Below, piece after piece: positions 8,181-17,439 of a DNA stretch of 64,000 nt (within the stretch, counting starts at the first letter, position 1; the number at the start of each line of letters is the position of its first letter). Source of the DNA: Algoriphagus sp. Y33 (GTDB lineage: Bacteria; Bacteroidota; Bacteroidia; Cytophagales; Cyclobacteriaceae). A program made the position numbers and the translations under genes. The stretch lies in NCBI RefSeq assembly GCF_014838715.1, contig NZ_CP061947.1:4950001-5014000 (forward strand), written 5' to 3'. Under the pieces are notes generated by a model. It was not told the origin of the DNA, ran no database searches, and saw only the letters and a program-made list of their open reading frames with translations.

Positions 8181-9320
8181 ATGAATAATACTAAACTTTT
8201 ATTTCTATTTATTCTGGCAATCTCAGCCAGCTGTGCTTCAAAGGAAGGTGCGGAAAACTCTCAAGCTAGGTCCTTTGATTTCTCCTACGAGGTAGACACC
8301 GTGATAGTGGATGCAGGCGAGCACTTCTTCTTCCTCAATTATGGTTTGAGTTTGTCAGATATTTCCAAAGACCGCAAATACCTTTATAACCTAAATCCCG
8401 ATACATTCCTGCTGGAGATTGTGGACTTGGATAATCTCAAACTAAAAAAGACCATCCAGCTGGAAAAAGAGGGTCCAGATGGTGTTGGTAATGATTATTA
8501 TCAAAAAATTCAGGTGCTGGAAAATGGCAACATCTGCTTATTCGGACAATATAAAATCAACATCGTCTCAGAGGAGGGTAGACTTGTTAATTCAATTGAA
8601 TTTGATCAAATCAAACTGGATGCGGACGAGAGAATTGGAAATACCAGTGTGTTTTCAGATGACGGGAAATTATTCGCTAGCACCCTTGTCAATGAGGAAT
8701 ATAAAAAACCGGCAAAAGGAATTGTAGTGATTGAGTTAGATACAGACTCGATTAATTATGTTCCTATGAACTTATTTCAAGAGCTTAAACAATTTGAAAT
8801 CATTCATCAAGTGGGCAATGCACCTGGTATTTATACCGGAGAATCAACCTACTTGAGTTTCATTGACAATAATCTTATTATATCATCCTCGGCATATAAC
8901 GAAGTGTATGACTATGATACCAGTACTGACAGTCTTTCTCACTTCAGGTTTAAAGCAACCCTCACAGACAACGAAAAAATTCGAAATTTCCCTAACCAGG
9001 TAAGCTCAAATAAAGAATGGCTTGATGCTGAGAAAGCAAAAAACGAACAAGTTTCTTTCCAAGCGTTTTTCAAAATACCTGAACAAAGTATCTTCTGGAG
9101 AGTAAGTACCGACAAAGACCGTATGATTGCGGATTCTGTTGTTTTCAAGCAAGTGGTTACTTTTTTTGATGATGATTATAAGATGCTCAAAGAGCAAGAA
9201 CTAAAAAATTTTCATAGCTCCAGAAAGCCTTTCTTCAAAGATGGGATGCTGTATAGTTTTCTAAATATCGATGATGAACTGGCCTTTGTCAGAATAAAAC
9301 CAAAATTCGAAGTAAAATAA
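8181..9320 (+). CDS. DUF4221 family lipoprotein, copy 4
   Basis: A 379-aa paralogue; I take the ATG at 8181, because it gives a proper signal peptide (MNNTKLLFLFILAISASC, Cys18) and avoids overlap with copy 3. It shares FSYEVDTVIVDAGEHFFFL and EGPDGVG with the others. Its C-terminus (KPFFKDGMLYSFLNIDDEL...) is related to but not identical with the block in copies 1-3. It may be co-transcribed with them. Confidence 0.8.
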   Translation: MNNTKLLFLFILAISASCASKEGAENSQARSFDFSYEVDTVIVDAGEHFFFLNYGLSLSDISKDRKYLYNLNPDTFLLEIVDLDNLKLKKTIQLEKEGPDGVGNDYYQKIQVLENGNICLFGQYKINIVSEEGRLVNSIEFDQIKLDADERIGNTSVFSDDGKLFASTLVNEEYKKPAKGIVVIELDTDSINYVPMNLFQELKQFEIIHQVGNAPGIYTGESTYLSFIDNNLIISSSAYNEVYDYDTSTDSLSHFRFKATLTDNEKIRNFPNQVSSNKEWLDAEKAKNEQVSFQAFFKIPEQSIFWRVSTDKDRMIADSVVFKQVVTFFDDDYKMLKEQELKNFHSSRKPFFKDGMLYSFLNIDDELAFVRIKPKFEVK

Positions 9321-9397
9321 CTTCTGGTAACTCATTTGCCTATGAACATTCATCAAAAAAGTTGACTTTCCGGAATTTTGACTCTAATTTTTAGAAC

Positions 9398-10570
9398 ATG
9401 AAGCGATACTGTATTCTAGGTCTTTTTCTGCTTTTAGTCTCCTGCGTGCAGAAAACCGTAGAAATACAGCTTCCTGTTGCCAATGTTGCCCCAGACTTCA
9501 ATTACATTCTGGATACTGTGTATATCGATGCCGGCAAAGACAACATCTATCTGGATATGGATCTCAGCATGTCTGACTATTCCCCCCACGAAGGGCTTTT
9601 GTACAACCTGACTCCAGAAACAGGAAGAGTGGAAGTGATAAATATGGAAAAGCTGACCCTTGACAGTGTAATCCACTACAAGATCAGGGGACCTAATAGT
9701 GTCAAACAGTATTTCCCCTTCGGAATAAAGAAATCGCTCCTTGGCGATACCTTTTTTAAAGAATATCGGGTAGTCCACAAGGTTAATTCATACGGGAAGA
9801 AAGTAGATTCTTATGAGCTTGTTAACAGAGGTCTTTCGGGAGACAGGCTTCCTTTTGATACAGAAATAGATGGGCTCGGTGAGATATCCATTGACGGCTC
9901 CTACTTGGCAAGCTTCTATGGAAACTTCAAGATAGGAGGTGATGTGCTGGGAATAGCAAAAGTAAATCTGATGGATAAATCACTGAAGTTGGTTCCCATT
10001 GACTTTTGGGATCAATTGAAGAAATATACCGTGTCGATAGATTATGATATCGGTAAAAGAAACAGCTCTCCCGAAATGAGATTCTTGCTATTGAACGGCC
10101 CTGATGTAATTCTATCTACCTCAGCAAGCAATGAATTGTGGTATTATGATGAGGAAAGCGGGACTGTAACCCACAAGGAATACCATAGTAGACTCACCGC
10201 AAATCAAAAATCCGGTAACTACCGAAAAGACATCACCGACCACCGCCTCTATATGTACTAGGTCAAGAGAAAAAACGACGAGGTGATTTTCGGTCCGCTC
10301 ATCAAGGATCACAAGGCTCAGAGGTTTTACCGGTATAGCCGCGAGCTGGACGGCGACGATCCTCAAAAGAACAAGTACACCTTTGTTTTGACTGTATTTG
10401 ACGAAAAACTAGACCAAATTCATGAGCAGAAACTACAAAACAGCATTCCGATTCTAGGTAAATATTTTGAAAGGAAGACTTTTGTGCACAATGGTTCAAT
10501 CTACTCTTATTTAAAAAAAGAAAACGAGTTGGCTTTTATCCGGCTAAAACCAAACTTCGAAAATGACTAG
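9398..10570 (+). pseudogene. DUF4221 family lipoprotein, copy 5, split by an in-frame stop
   Basis: The fifth tandem paralogue. Lipobox LLLVSC (Cys16), FNYILDTVYIDAGKDNIYL module, then homology along the length. A TAG at 10259-10261 ends the frame after 287 residues. The same frame then stays open from 10262 to 10570 and encodes the expected C-terminal third (VIFGPLIKDHKAQRFYRYS, then FVHNGSIYSYLKKENELAF). There is no frameshift, only one nonsense codon, so the lesion is recent, a sequencing error, or read through. Without the stop the protein would be 390 aa, matching its neighbours. Confidence 0.75.
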
Positions 10571-10690
10571 CGCTGGTTATTGTCTCTCATAAAAATCAAA
10601 AGTTCGATTCAAAATGTGGGCTCAAAGCTATAAGCCCACGTTCTTTTACAATTCTCTGAACCTTCGTCTCATTTGGCTGTTTTCTGAGTA

Positions 10691-11305
10691 ATGACAAAAT
10701 TAAAGCAACAACTAACCCTGTTTCAGCGGATTGAACGGCTACATCCATACGAAACGCTCCTCTATTTGGGAATGATCGGGAGTGGGCTGATATTTTTATT
10801 CCTGACTTTTGCTTTTCTCCTTTCCTCACGAGATCTCCTTGCCGGTATGAATCAGACAATGCCCATTGTCTTTCTGATTTCCACTTTTTTGCTGGTTGTA
10901 AGTGGGTTTTCGGCAACATCCATTAAAATTGCTTACCACGAAGAAAACACTGATCAACTACTTAGGCCGCTAAGAAATACGGTTGTTCTGGGATTGGCAT
11001 TTACTTTCTTGCAGGTAATTGGATGGTTTGAATTAAAATCCAAAGGCATAGAATTCACAGGTATTCCAAGCGGTAGTTTTTTATACGTACTGAGCGGTAT
11101 ACATATTTTCCACCTGTTGGGAGCGATGATTTTTGCGCTGATTCTGTATTTCCAACTGGACAAAAGCAGAAAGGATGAAATTCAAAAACTAATCCTTCAC
11201 ACCAATCCATTTGAGAAAATGCGTGTTCGCTTATTCACCTTTTACTGGCATTTCATGGACGGTATTTGGCTTATTCTCTTTCTTTTATTTGTCTTAAGCT
11301 TCTGA
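10691..11305 (+). CDS. Heme-copper oxidase subunit III-like protein
   Basis: A 204-aa membrane protein with five hydrophobic helices. The C-terminal YWHFMDGIWLILFLLF and the earlier GIHIFHLLGAMIF are the signature helices of cytochrome c oxidase subunit III. There are no subunit I or II genes nearby, so this is an orphan or accessory copy. It lies five bases before the SRPBCC gene, so the two probably form an operon. Confidence 0.82.
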   Translation: MTKLKQQLTLFQRIERLHPYETLLYLGMIGSGLIFLFLTFAFLLSSRDLLAGMNQTMPIVFLISTFLLVVSGFSATSIKIAYHEENTDQLLRPLRNTVVLGLAFTFLQVIGWFELKSKGIEFTGIPSGSFLYVLSGIHIFHLLGAMIFALILYFQLDKSRKDEIQKLILHTNPFEKMRVRLFTFYWHFMDGIWLILFLLFVLSF

Positions 11306-11309
11306 AAAA

Positions 11310-11744
11310 ATGAAGATTAATCTATCTACCAAAGTCAATCAAGACTACATCTCTGTGAAAAACGGTTTTGATGAGACCCTTTTTACTAAGCTAAGTCCCC
11401 CGTTTCCTCCTGTAAAATTACTTCGCTTCGACGGATCAGAAATCGGAGACTTGGTTTCGCTGGAGTTGAGTTTCTTACTTTTCAAGCAGCAATGGACAAG
11501 CAAAATCACGGAGAACAGCATGACCCCAAAGGAATATTACTTTATAGATATCGGTATAGTCCTCCCCTTTTTCCTAAAAAAATGGAGGCACAAACATCGG
11601 ATCATAAATCTGGAAAATCATGCAGAAATCAGGGATGAAGTGGAGTTTTCAGGGCCGTTTGGCCTAGCAACTTTATTCTTATATCCACTGATTTATCTGC
11701 AGTTTTTGTACCGTAAACCTATTTATAAGAAGGTTTTTTCTTAG
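11310..11744 (+). CDS. SRPBCC-family (START-like) protein
   Basis: A 144-aa protein with no signal peptide, directly downstream of the oxidase subunit III-like gene. Features such as FTKLSPPFPPVKLLRFDG, YFIDIGIVLPFFLKKWRHKHRI and FSGPFGLATLFLYPLIYLQFLYRKP resemble the ligand-binding SRPBCC proteins of Bacteroidota. The ligand is unknown. The fold assignment is by pattern only. Confidence 0.6.
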   Translation: MKINLSTKVNQDYISVKNGFDETLFTKLSPPFPPVKLLRFDGSEIGDLVSLELSFLLFKQQWTSKITENSMTPKEYYFIDIGIVLPFFLKKWRHKHRIINLENHAEIRDEVEFSGPFGLATLFLYPLIYLQFLYRKPIYKKVFS

Positions 11745-11977
11745 ATTAAAATTTACCTCGAAGAGCACAGAGTTATTCGCAGAGAACGCAGTTGAATAAG
11801 TGATAGGAATTACACTTTACTGATACTTGAGCCTACCTTGTCGGTAGGCAGGTCTTCACGAATATCAATTTTTCCGTTCACAGAGCTGAACCGAAGCGAT
11901 GACTAGAACCAAGTTCTCCCAATGTGAAAAGCTTTGTAGCCTATACATTACCCTTTATGCTCATTACAGTTATAAAC

Positions 11978-12448
11978 TTAAATCACTTCCAGATTTTCGC
12001 AATTTTCTATTTCACAATCCCCATACAGCACGAGCGAGTGACTTTTGATGGATGATCTAAAAGCCTTGCCTATTTCTTCTTTGATCTCGTTGATTTTGGG
12101 ATCAGAAAATTCCCTAATCTTCCGGCATTGATTACATACATGGTGATCATGATGCTTGTAAGTCAGTGCTTGCTCGTAAAGCGCTACCTTATCTTTGAAT
12201 TGGTGTTTTACTGCCAACCCACTCTCCACCAGTAAGTCCAGCGTATTGTAAATGGTAGCACGGCTGATGGTATATCCCTTGTTTCTCATGCTCAAGAATA
12301 ATCCTTCCACATCCATGTGCTCATCTTCCGGAAGAGAGTAAAGTTCGTCTATTACTGAAAATCTTTCAGGAGTTTTCCTGCTTCCCTGCTTTGTAAGGAA
12401 GTTTTCAAAGATTTTTTTAGCCTTTTCTATGAGGGCCTTGTCTGCCAT
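11978..12448 (-). CDS. Fur-family transcriptional regulator
   Basis: A 156-aa winged-helix regulator. The N-terminal DNA-binding domain covers about residues 10-85 (ISRATIYNTLDLLVESGL). The dimerisation domain has the metal-binding HHDHHVCNQC at 99-108 and a C-terminal Cys pair at 145 and 150 (spacing of four, not the usual two). It could be a Fur, Zur or PerR type; the sequence does not decide. It stands alone, convergent with the SRPBCC gene and divergent from the protease gene. Confidence 0.9.
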   Translation of the reverse strand: MADKALIEKAKKIFENFLTKQGSRKTPERFSVIDELYSLPEDEHMDVEGLFLSMRNKGYTISRATIYNTLDLLVESGLAVKHQFKDKVALYEQALTYKHHDHHVCNQCRKIREFSDPKINEIKEEIGKAFRSSIKSHSLVLYGDCEIENCENLEVI

Positions 12449-12659
12449 GCTTTTGTACTAATTTGAATTAAAGATGAGTCATAATCCATTTTTTGGCAAA
12501 CCTGAGTGCATAATCCTTGTAATTTGGTTTCAATCTAATTAAAACTTGATTGCCAAAATCATTAATAGAACTGGCGAAACCGCTAGTTTTTGCTGAATAT
12601 CCTTCTAAATCTCGAAAAACAGAGTAACTTATTTGGGACATCAGGGTTTACATAAATTT

Positions 12660-13913
12660 ATGAATAAACGTCTACTTCTATCCCTTGCATTTGTTCTTGC
12701 CACGCATGCTCTGTGTCTAGCTCAAGTGCCTGGATTCTTTATGAAGGAAGAAAAACGTAAAGTAGAGATCCCTTTCTATTCTTCCAATAGTCTCATCATT
12801 GTACCTGTTTCCATCAATGGTAATACCCCGCTGAATTTTCTGGTAGATACCGGAGTCCGATCCAACATTTTGTTTAGCAAAAAGCTTGGAGATGCTTTGG
12901 GGCTGGAATATACACGAAGATTAAAGCTGGTAGGCGCCGATGGCACTGATAACTTAATGGCTTCAGTTTCTCCCATCAATCACTTTGACTTGGGGCCTTT
13001 AGAGGGTATATTCCAAAGCCTACTGGTATTGGAACAGGAATTTCTAGAATTGGAGTCTGTTATCGGAATTCCCGTTTATGGGATTGTGGGCTATGAATTT
13101 TTCAAATACAATCCCGTAAAAATTAACTACGACCAAGAGAAAATAGTTTTCTACAGATCCAATGCCCTAAAATGGAAACCTTTTTTCTTCAGAAAATTAG
13201 ATATGGCCATTCATGAAAACAAGCCTTATATCAATGCTACAGTCAAACAAAAAGATGGCTCTTTTATCTACCCCAAGCTGCTTATCGATACAGGTGCGAA
13301 TCATGGGTTGCTCCTCAATCGGGAGACTACAGAAAAAATCACCATGCCCTCGCTTTTCATAGAGTCGGCATTGGGCCAAAGTCTCGGTGGTATTTTGTAC
13401 GGATATATCGGTCGGGTAGACTATCTGAAATTTGCAAATTTCAAATTGAATGATGTGCTTACTTCCTATCCCGAGGAAACGGCATTCAGCTATGTAATCA
13501 AAGATTCCGGTCGCTTTGGCAGTTTGGGTGCAGAGGTACTGGGGAGAACACGGCTTATTTTCGATTACCCAAGAAGCCGTCTCTGGGTGCGAAAAGCCGA
13601 GAACTTTTATTCACCTTTTGAATATGATATGAGCGGAATGACTTTGAAAAAAATACCCAATGATAACAATAGAATCTATGTATCCGATCTACGCCAAGGA
13701 TCAGTGGCCCAGCGTGCGGGGATACAGATTTACGATGAGCTATTATCGGTAAATGGGGTACCTATGTTCATTTGGGAACTTTCCGAACTTAACAAACTGC
13801 TAAAATCAGAGCCAGACAAAGAAGTCAAACTTGAAATTCGTAGATACGAAGGAGAGGATCTAAGCAATTGGACAGATCATAAATACACCATTATTCTAAA
13901 GAAACAGATTTAG
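12660..13913 (+). CDS. Secreted aspartyl protease-like protein with PDZ domain
   Basis: A 417-aa protein from the ATG at 12660, chosen because it starts a clean signal peptide (LLLSLAFVLATHALCLAQ). Two retroviral-type aspartyl protease halves are visible, each with an active-site motif: VDTG at D63 and IDTG at D210. The C-terminus (about residues 315-400) is a PDZ domain with LRQGSVAQRAGIQIYDELLS. This double-DTG plus PDZ layout is common in Bacteroidota and is probably periplasmic. An alternative upstream start at 12633 adds nine residues and would spoil the signal peptide. Confidence 0.85.
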   Translation: MNKRLLLSLAFVLATHALCLAQVPGFFMKEEKRKVEIPFYSSNSLIIVPVSINGNTPLNFLVDTGVRSNILFSKKLGDALGLEYTRRLKLVGADGTDNLMASVSPINHFDLGPLEGIFQSLLVLEQEFLELESVIGIPVYGIVGYEFFKYNPVKINYDQEKIVFYRSNALKWKPFFFRKLDMAIHENKPYINATVKQKDGSFIYPKLLIDTGANHGLLLNRETTEKITMPSLFIESALGQSLGGILYGYIGRVDYLKFANFKLNDVLTSYPEETAFSYVIKDSGRFGSLGAEVLGRTRLIFDYPRSRLWVRKAENFYSPFEYDMSGMTLKKIPNDNNRIYVSDLRQGSVAQRAGIQIYDELLSVNGVPMFIWELSELNKLLKSEPDKEVKLEIRRYEGEDLSNWTDHKYTIILKKQI

Positions 13914-14029
13914 GAGCCTTTTGGGTTGTATTAAGATAAAAGCGGTAATTTTGAGTGAAGACAGGAAAATAATCCAACCTCCTATTCTTAAATACGTGTG
14001 TATCCAAGTTATAAAACCAATTATAAAAC

Positions 14030-14620
14030 ATGAAAAAGTTTCTTATTCCTATTCTGATTTTGGTGGTTGTGGGTGTTTTCATCTACACGAAGGCCGTAGG
14101 GACCTATAATACTTTTGTCCAAAAGGAAGAAGTGATCAATGGGCAATGGGCTGAGGTAGAAACACAGTACCAACGTCGATCTGACTTGATTCCCAATCTG
14201 GTAAATACAGTGAAGGGGTATGCGGACTTTGAGCAAGAGACATTGACCGGTGTGATCGAAGCACGGGCAAAAGCAACTTCTGTAAATGTGGATGCATCGA
14301 ACCTTACACCGGAGAAATTGGCTGAATTCCAAGGAGCACAGGATCAGCTATCGGGAGCCCTGGGTAGATTATTGGTTAGTGTAGAACGCTACCCTGAGCT
14401 AAAAGCCAACCAAAACTTTCTGGAACTACAAGCCCAGCTTGAGGGCACAGAAAACAGAATCGCTGTAGCGAGACGTAATTTCAACCAGTCCGTCCAGGAT
14501 TACAATTCAAATCTTAGAACTTTCCCCAACAACATCTTTGCGGGATGGTACGGATTTGAACAAAAAGGTTATTTCGAGGCATCCGCAGGATCCGAAAATG
14601 CACCTACCGTTCAGTTTTAA
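14030..14620 (+). CDS. lemA: LemA family protein
   Basis: A 196-aa protein with an N-terminal transmembrane anchor (residues 2-20) followed by an all-helical domain. Family motifs: YNTFVQKEEVINGQWAEVET, YQRRSDLIPNLVNTVKGY and AVARRNFNQSVQDYNSNLRTFP. The function of LemA is not settled. It is first in a three-gene operon with two TPM-domain proteins, a combination seen in many bacteria. Confidence 0.93.
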   Translation: MKKFLIPILILVVVGVFIYTKAVGTYNTFVQKEEVINGQWAEVETQYQRRSDLIPNLVNTVKGYADFEQETLTGVIEARAKATSVNVDASNLTPEKLAEFQGAQDQLSGALGRLLVSVERYPELKANQNFLELQAQLEGTENRIAVARRNFNQSVQDYNSNLRTFPNNIFAGWYGFEQKGYFEASAGSENAPTVQF

Positions 14621-14631
14621 TACAACTCATC

Positions 14632-15069
14632 ATGGCTGAGAAATTATTCTCAACGGCAGACCGGGACGCTATAGTAAATGCGATCCGGACTGCCGAAGTT
14701 TCCACATCCGGAGAAATTCAAGTTCATATAGAAAGTCGCTGTAAAGGCGAGGTGCTAGATCGTGCCGTGAAGGTGTTTGACACGCTCAAGATGTATCAAA
14801 CCCAAGATCGGAATGGCGTATTGTTCTACCTCGCCGTAGTTGATAAGCGCTTTGCAATTTTAGGAGACAAAGGCATCAATGAAGTAGTTCCGGATGATTT
14901 CTGGGAAAAAATAAAAGAACACATGACCGGCTTATTCAAACAGGGTCAATTTACACAAGGTCTGATTGACGGCATTCACATGGCCGGCGAGCAACTTGGA
15001 GCGCATTTCCCCTATCAGGGGGATTCAGACATAAACGAACTTCCTGATGAGATTTCTTTTGGATCATAA
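14632..15069 (+). CDS. TPM-domain protein, soluble
   Basis: A 145-aa protein with a TPM (TLP18.3/Psb32/MOLO-1) domain and no signal peptide: AIRTAEVSTSGEIQVHIES near the start and FYLAVVDKRFAILGDKGINEVV in the middle. It begins 11 bases after lemA and its end overlaps the next gene by 23 bases. Probably cytoplasmic partner of the LemA/TPM system; biochemical role unknown. Confidence 0.85.
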   Translation: MAEKLFSTADRDAIVNAIRTAEVSTSGEIQVHIESRCKGEVLDRAVKVFDTLKMYQTQDRNGVLFYLAVVDKRFAILGDKGINEVVPDDFWEKIKEHMTGLFKQGQFTQGLIDGIHMAGEQLGAHFPYQGDSDINELPDEISFGS

Positions 15070-15853
15070 GATCCGCCCACTTCTATTAATTTTATTATTT
15101 GTCACTCTTGGTCTACAGGCTCAGGATTTTCCTCCTGTGCCCAATCCGCCTAAACTGGTAAATGATTTCACCAAGACACTTTCTTCGGCTGAAGTGGCAC
15201 AATTGGAAAGCAAATTGGTTGCCTACAACGACAGCACCTCCACCCAGATAGCCATCGTGATGATGCGGTCTGTCGGCCAATACGATATATCCGATTATGC
15301 TTTCCGATTAGGGCAGTCTTGGGGTATTGGTGGTGGAGATAATGACAATGGAATCTTGATTCTGGCTGCGATGGATGATCGCAAGGTGTTTATTGCGACC
15401 GGTTATGGCATGGAAGGAGCGGTTCCCGATGCATTGGCAAAACGTATTGTAGAAAATCTCATCCTCCCAAATTTCCGAAAGGAAGCATATTATCAAGGGC
15501 TAAATGAGGCCACCGATATGATTTTCAAACTCGCATCCGGAGAATACAAAGCTGAGGATGTAGAGTCTACCGGCAATAGCGGCGGAGCAATACTTATGAT
15601 TCTATTCTTCATTTTCATATTTGTAATTCTTCCTCTTTTGAAAAACAGAAATGACAATGATAACCACATGGGTGGAAGAGGAGGAGGAGTGGATCTCTGG
15701 ACTACAATCATGCTGGCAGGCATGCTGGGTGGAAGAGGAGGGCGAGGTGGAAGTTTCGGCGGTGGTGGCTTTGGTGGTGGTAGTGGAGGCGGCGGCTTTG
15801 GAGGCTTCGGAGGCGGCGGCTTCGGAGGCGGCGGAGCTGGTGGTAGCTGGTAA
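15047..15853 (+). CDS. TPM-domain membrane protein with glycine-rich tail (YgcG-like)
   Basis: A 268-aa protein. Signal peptide (LLLILLFVTLGLQAQ), TPM domain at about residues 30-165 (LVNDFTKTLSSAEVAQLE; NDNGILILAAMDDRKVFIATG), a transmembrane helix near 180-198, and a Gly-rich tail ending GGGGAGGSW. The tail is encoded by GGX repeats, so antisense frames over it look proline-rich and are artefacts. The start overlaps the upstream TPM gene by 23 bases. Members of the family are thought to be exported with the Gly-rich end at the membrane. Confidence 0.88.
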   Translation: MRFLLDHKIRPLLLILLFVTLGLQAQDFPPVPNPPKLVNDFTKTLSSAEVAQLESKLVAYNDSTSTQIAIVMMRSVGQYDISDYAFRLGQSWGIGGGDNDNGILILAAMDDRKVFIATGYGMEGAVPDALAKRIVENLILPNFRKEAYYQGLNEATDMIFKLASGEYKAEDVESTGNSGGAILMILFFIFIFVILPLLKNRNDNDNHMGGRGGGVDLWTTIMLAGMLGGRGGRGGSFGGGGFGGGSGGGGFGGFGGGGFGGGGAGGSW

Positions 15854-16262
15854 AAATAAGGAGGATGACCGAAGACCCTCCTCAGCAAACAGGCCGAACT
15901 ATTATTATGTTAAGCGTGAAAAGCACGGGATAAACCTATCAGTTTTGTTGATAAACACTACTCTAGTAGCCTTAGAAAAATCTAAGACTTTTGTGAGTGT
16001 CTCACGAGAAAACAGGTATTAAAAGCTGTTAGTGCTGACACCAACCGCGGCAGTGGAGCTTGCCTTTTGAAGTTAAAATATGAACGAAGGTTTAAAAATT
16101 TAAAAACGCTTTGATTAGCGTTTTTTTTTGAGCTAAAAATACCAGAGCTTCATTAATTGAAGTTGATTTTAGGAAAAATAGTCAGACTCAACAAAAAAAT
16201 ACGTAGAAAAGTAAGTATTTATACGTAATTTTTTATAGTTTTAGCCAAGATTCCATACCAAG
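15854..16262. other. Non-coding spacer before the molybdenum-cofactor operon
   Basis: No credible gene. It contains a piece resembling repeat B (GACCGAAGACC ... CAGGCCGAA, about 15867-15897), a strong terminator (16103-16129), and two identical ATACGTA motifs 22 bp apart (16199 and 16221) in the presumed moeA promoter. Confidence 0.5.
16103..16129 (+). terminator. Rho-independent terminator
   Basis: Eight-bp stem AAAACGCT / AGCGTTTT with a six-base loop, followed by nine T. It lies 250 bases after the TPM operon and before moeA. Confidence 0.75.
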
Positions 16263-17438
16263 ATGATTTCAGTATCTGAAGCTTTAGATTTAATTAAAAC
16301 TCATACGCAACAGCTGCCAACCGGCAAAATACCCCTTAGGGATGCCTACGGTTGCATTTTGGCGGAAGAAGTTTTTGCGCCGATCAGCTCGCCTTCTTTC
16401 CGACAATCCGCTATGGATGGTTATGCATTTCGAAGTGGCGGAACCCACAACCTGGAAGTCATAGGGGAATGCAAAGCAGGGGATGCATTAGAGTTTGAGC
16501 TTGGCGATAATCAAGCTGTTCGGATCTTTACCGGCGCACGTGTGCCCGATCAGGCAGATACTGTCATTATGCAAGAGCATGTGGAAGTGAATGGAAGTAA
16601 AATAACCATTCTTCAATTACCTGAAAAATCCGCCAATGTGCGGGAAGTAGGTGAACAAGTAAAGGCCGGTCACCAAGTGCTGCCGGCCGGGACAAAGATC
16701 AATGAATCCATTATCGGCTTTTTGGCAGGTTTTGGGATCACTGAGGTTTTAGTCTTTAACAAACCCAAAATTACGCTTATCGTTACAGGAAATGAGCTTC
16801 AGCAGGCGGGTAGTCCCCTGAAGCCCGGATCCGTCTACGAAAGCAATGCCATCATGCTGGAGTCTGCACTGAAGTCAAGAGGATATGACTCAGTGCGGAT
16901 TCTAAAGGTCCAAGATGAATTGGATGCGACCATAAAAACCGTCTCCAATGGTCTTGAAAGTGATCTTTTGCTACTCTCCGGAGGTATCTCGGTCGGTGAT
17001 TACGATTTTGTCTATGAGGCTTTGCAGGCAAATGCTGTTCAGGAGATTTTCTACAAAGTGAATCAAAAACCGGGCAAACCACTTTGGTTTGGCAAAACGG
17101 AAAAAACACTGGTTTTTGCCTTGCCAGGAAATCCCGCATCTTCTCTTACCTGTTTTCTGATTTATGCCCTTTCCGCACTAAAAATCATGTCAGGAAACAC
17201 CGATTTCAATCTGAACTTCCAGTCTGCTACATTGAAACATCAAACATTCAATAAGTTTGGGAAGACTGTTTTCCTGTTGGGAAAGGAGTATAATGGTGAA
17301 ATTGAGATTTTCGATAAGCAAGCTTCCAGTATGTTGATTTCCTATGCTTTGGGAAATGCCTTAGTGATGATTCCCGAGCATAAGGAACTACTAGAATCCG
17401 GAGAATCAATCCGTTATTTACCTATAAACAGAAATTAG
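16263..17438 (+). CDS. moeA: Molybdopterin molybdotransferase MoeA
   Basis: A 391-aa enzyme that inserts molybdate into adenylylated molybdopterin. Motifs: SAMDGYAFRS near residue 43, IFTGARVPDQADTVIMQEHV, the molybdopterin-binding TGNEL, LLSGGISVGDYDFV, and FALPGNPASS. Full length. First gene of a molybdenum-cofactor operon; the transporter gene starts two bases after its stop. Confidence 0.95.
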   Translation: MISVSEALDLIKTHTQQLPTGKIPLRDAYGCILAEEVFAPISSPSFRQSAMDGYAFRSGGTHNLEVIGECKAGDALEFELGDNQAVRIFTGARVPDQADTVIMQEHVEVNGSKITILQLPEKSANVREVGEQVKAGHQVLPAGTKINESIIGFLAGFGITEVLVFNKPKITLIVTGNELQQAGSPLKPGSVYESNAIMLESALKSRGYDSVRILKVQDELDATIKTVSNGLESDLLLLSGGISVGDYDFVYEALQANAVQEIFYKVNQKPGKPLWFGKTEKTLVFALPGNPASSLTCFLIYALSALKIMSGNTDFNLNFQSATLKHQTFNKFGKTVFLLGKEYNGEIEIFDKQASSMLISYALGNALVMIPEHKELLESGESIRYLPINRN

Positions 17439-17439
17439 G

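Noticed and set aside
15735..15853. Repetitive GGX-coding DNA, considered as a tandem repeat or CRISPR
   Set aside because: The repeat unit is irregular, codon based and inside a coding tail; no spacers.
15493..15888. Proline-rich minus-strand frame
   Set aside because: Complement of the glycine-rich tail of the TPM protein; composition artefact.
15651..16022. 123-codon plus-strand frame with Glu/Val runs
   Set aside because: Out-of-frame reading of the same glycine-rich region.
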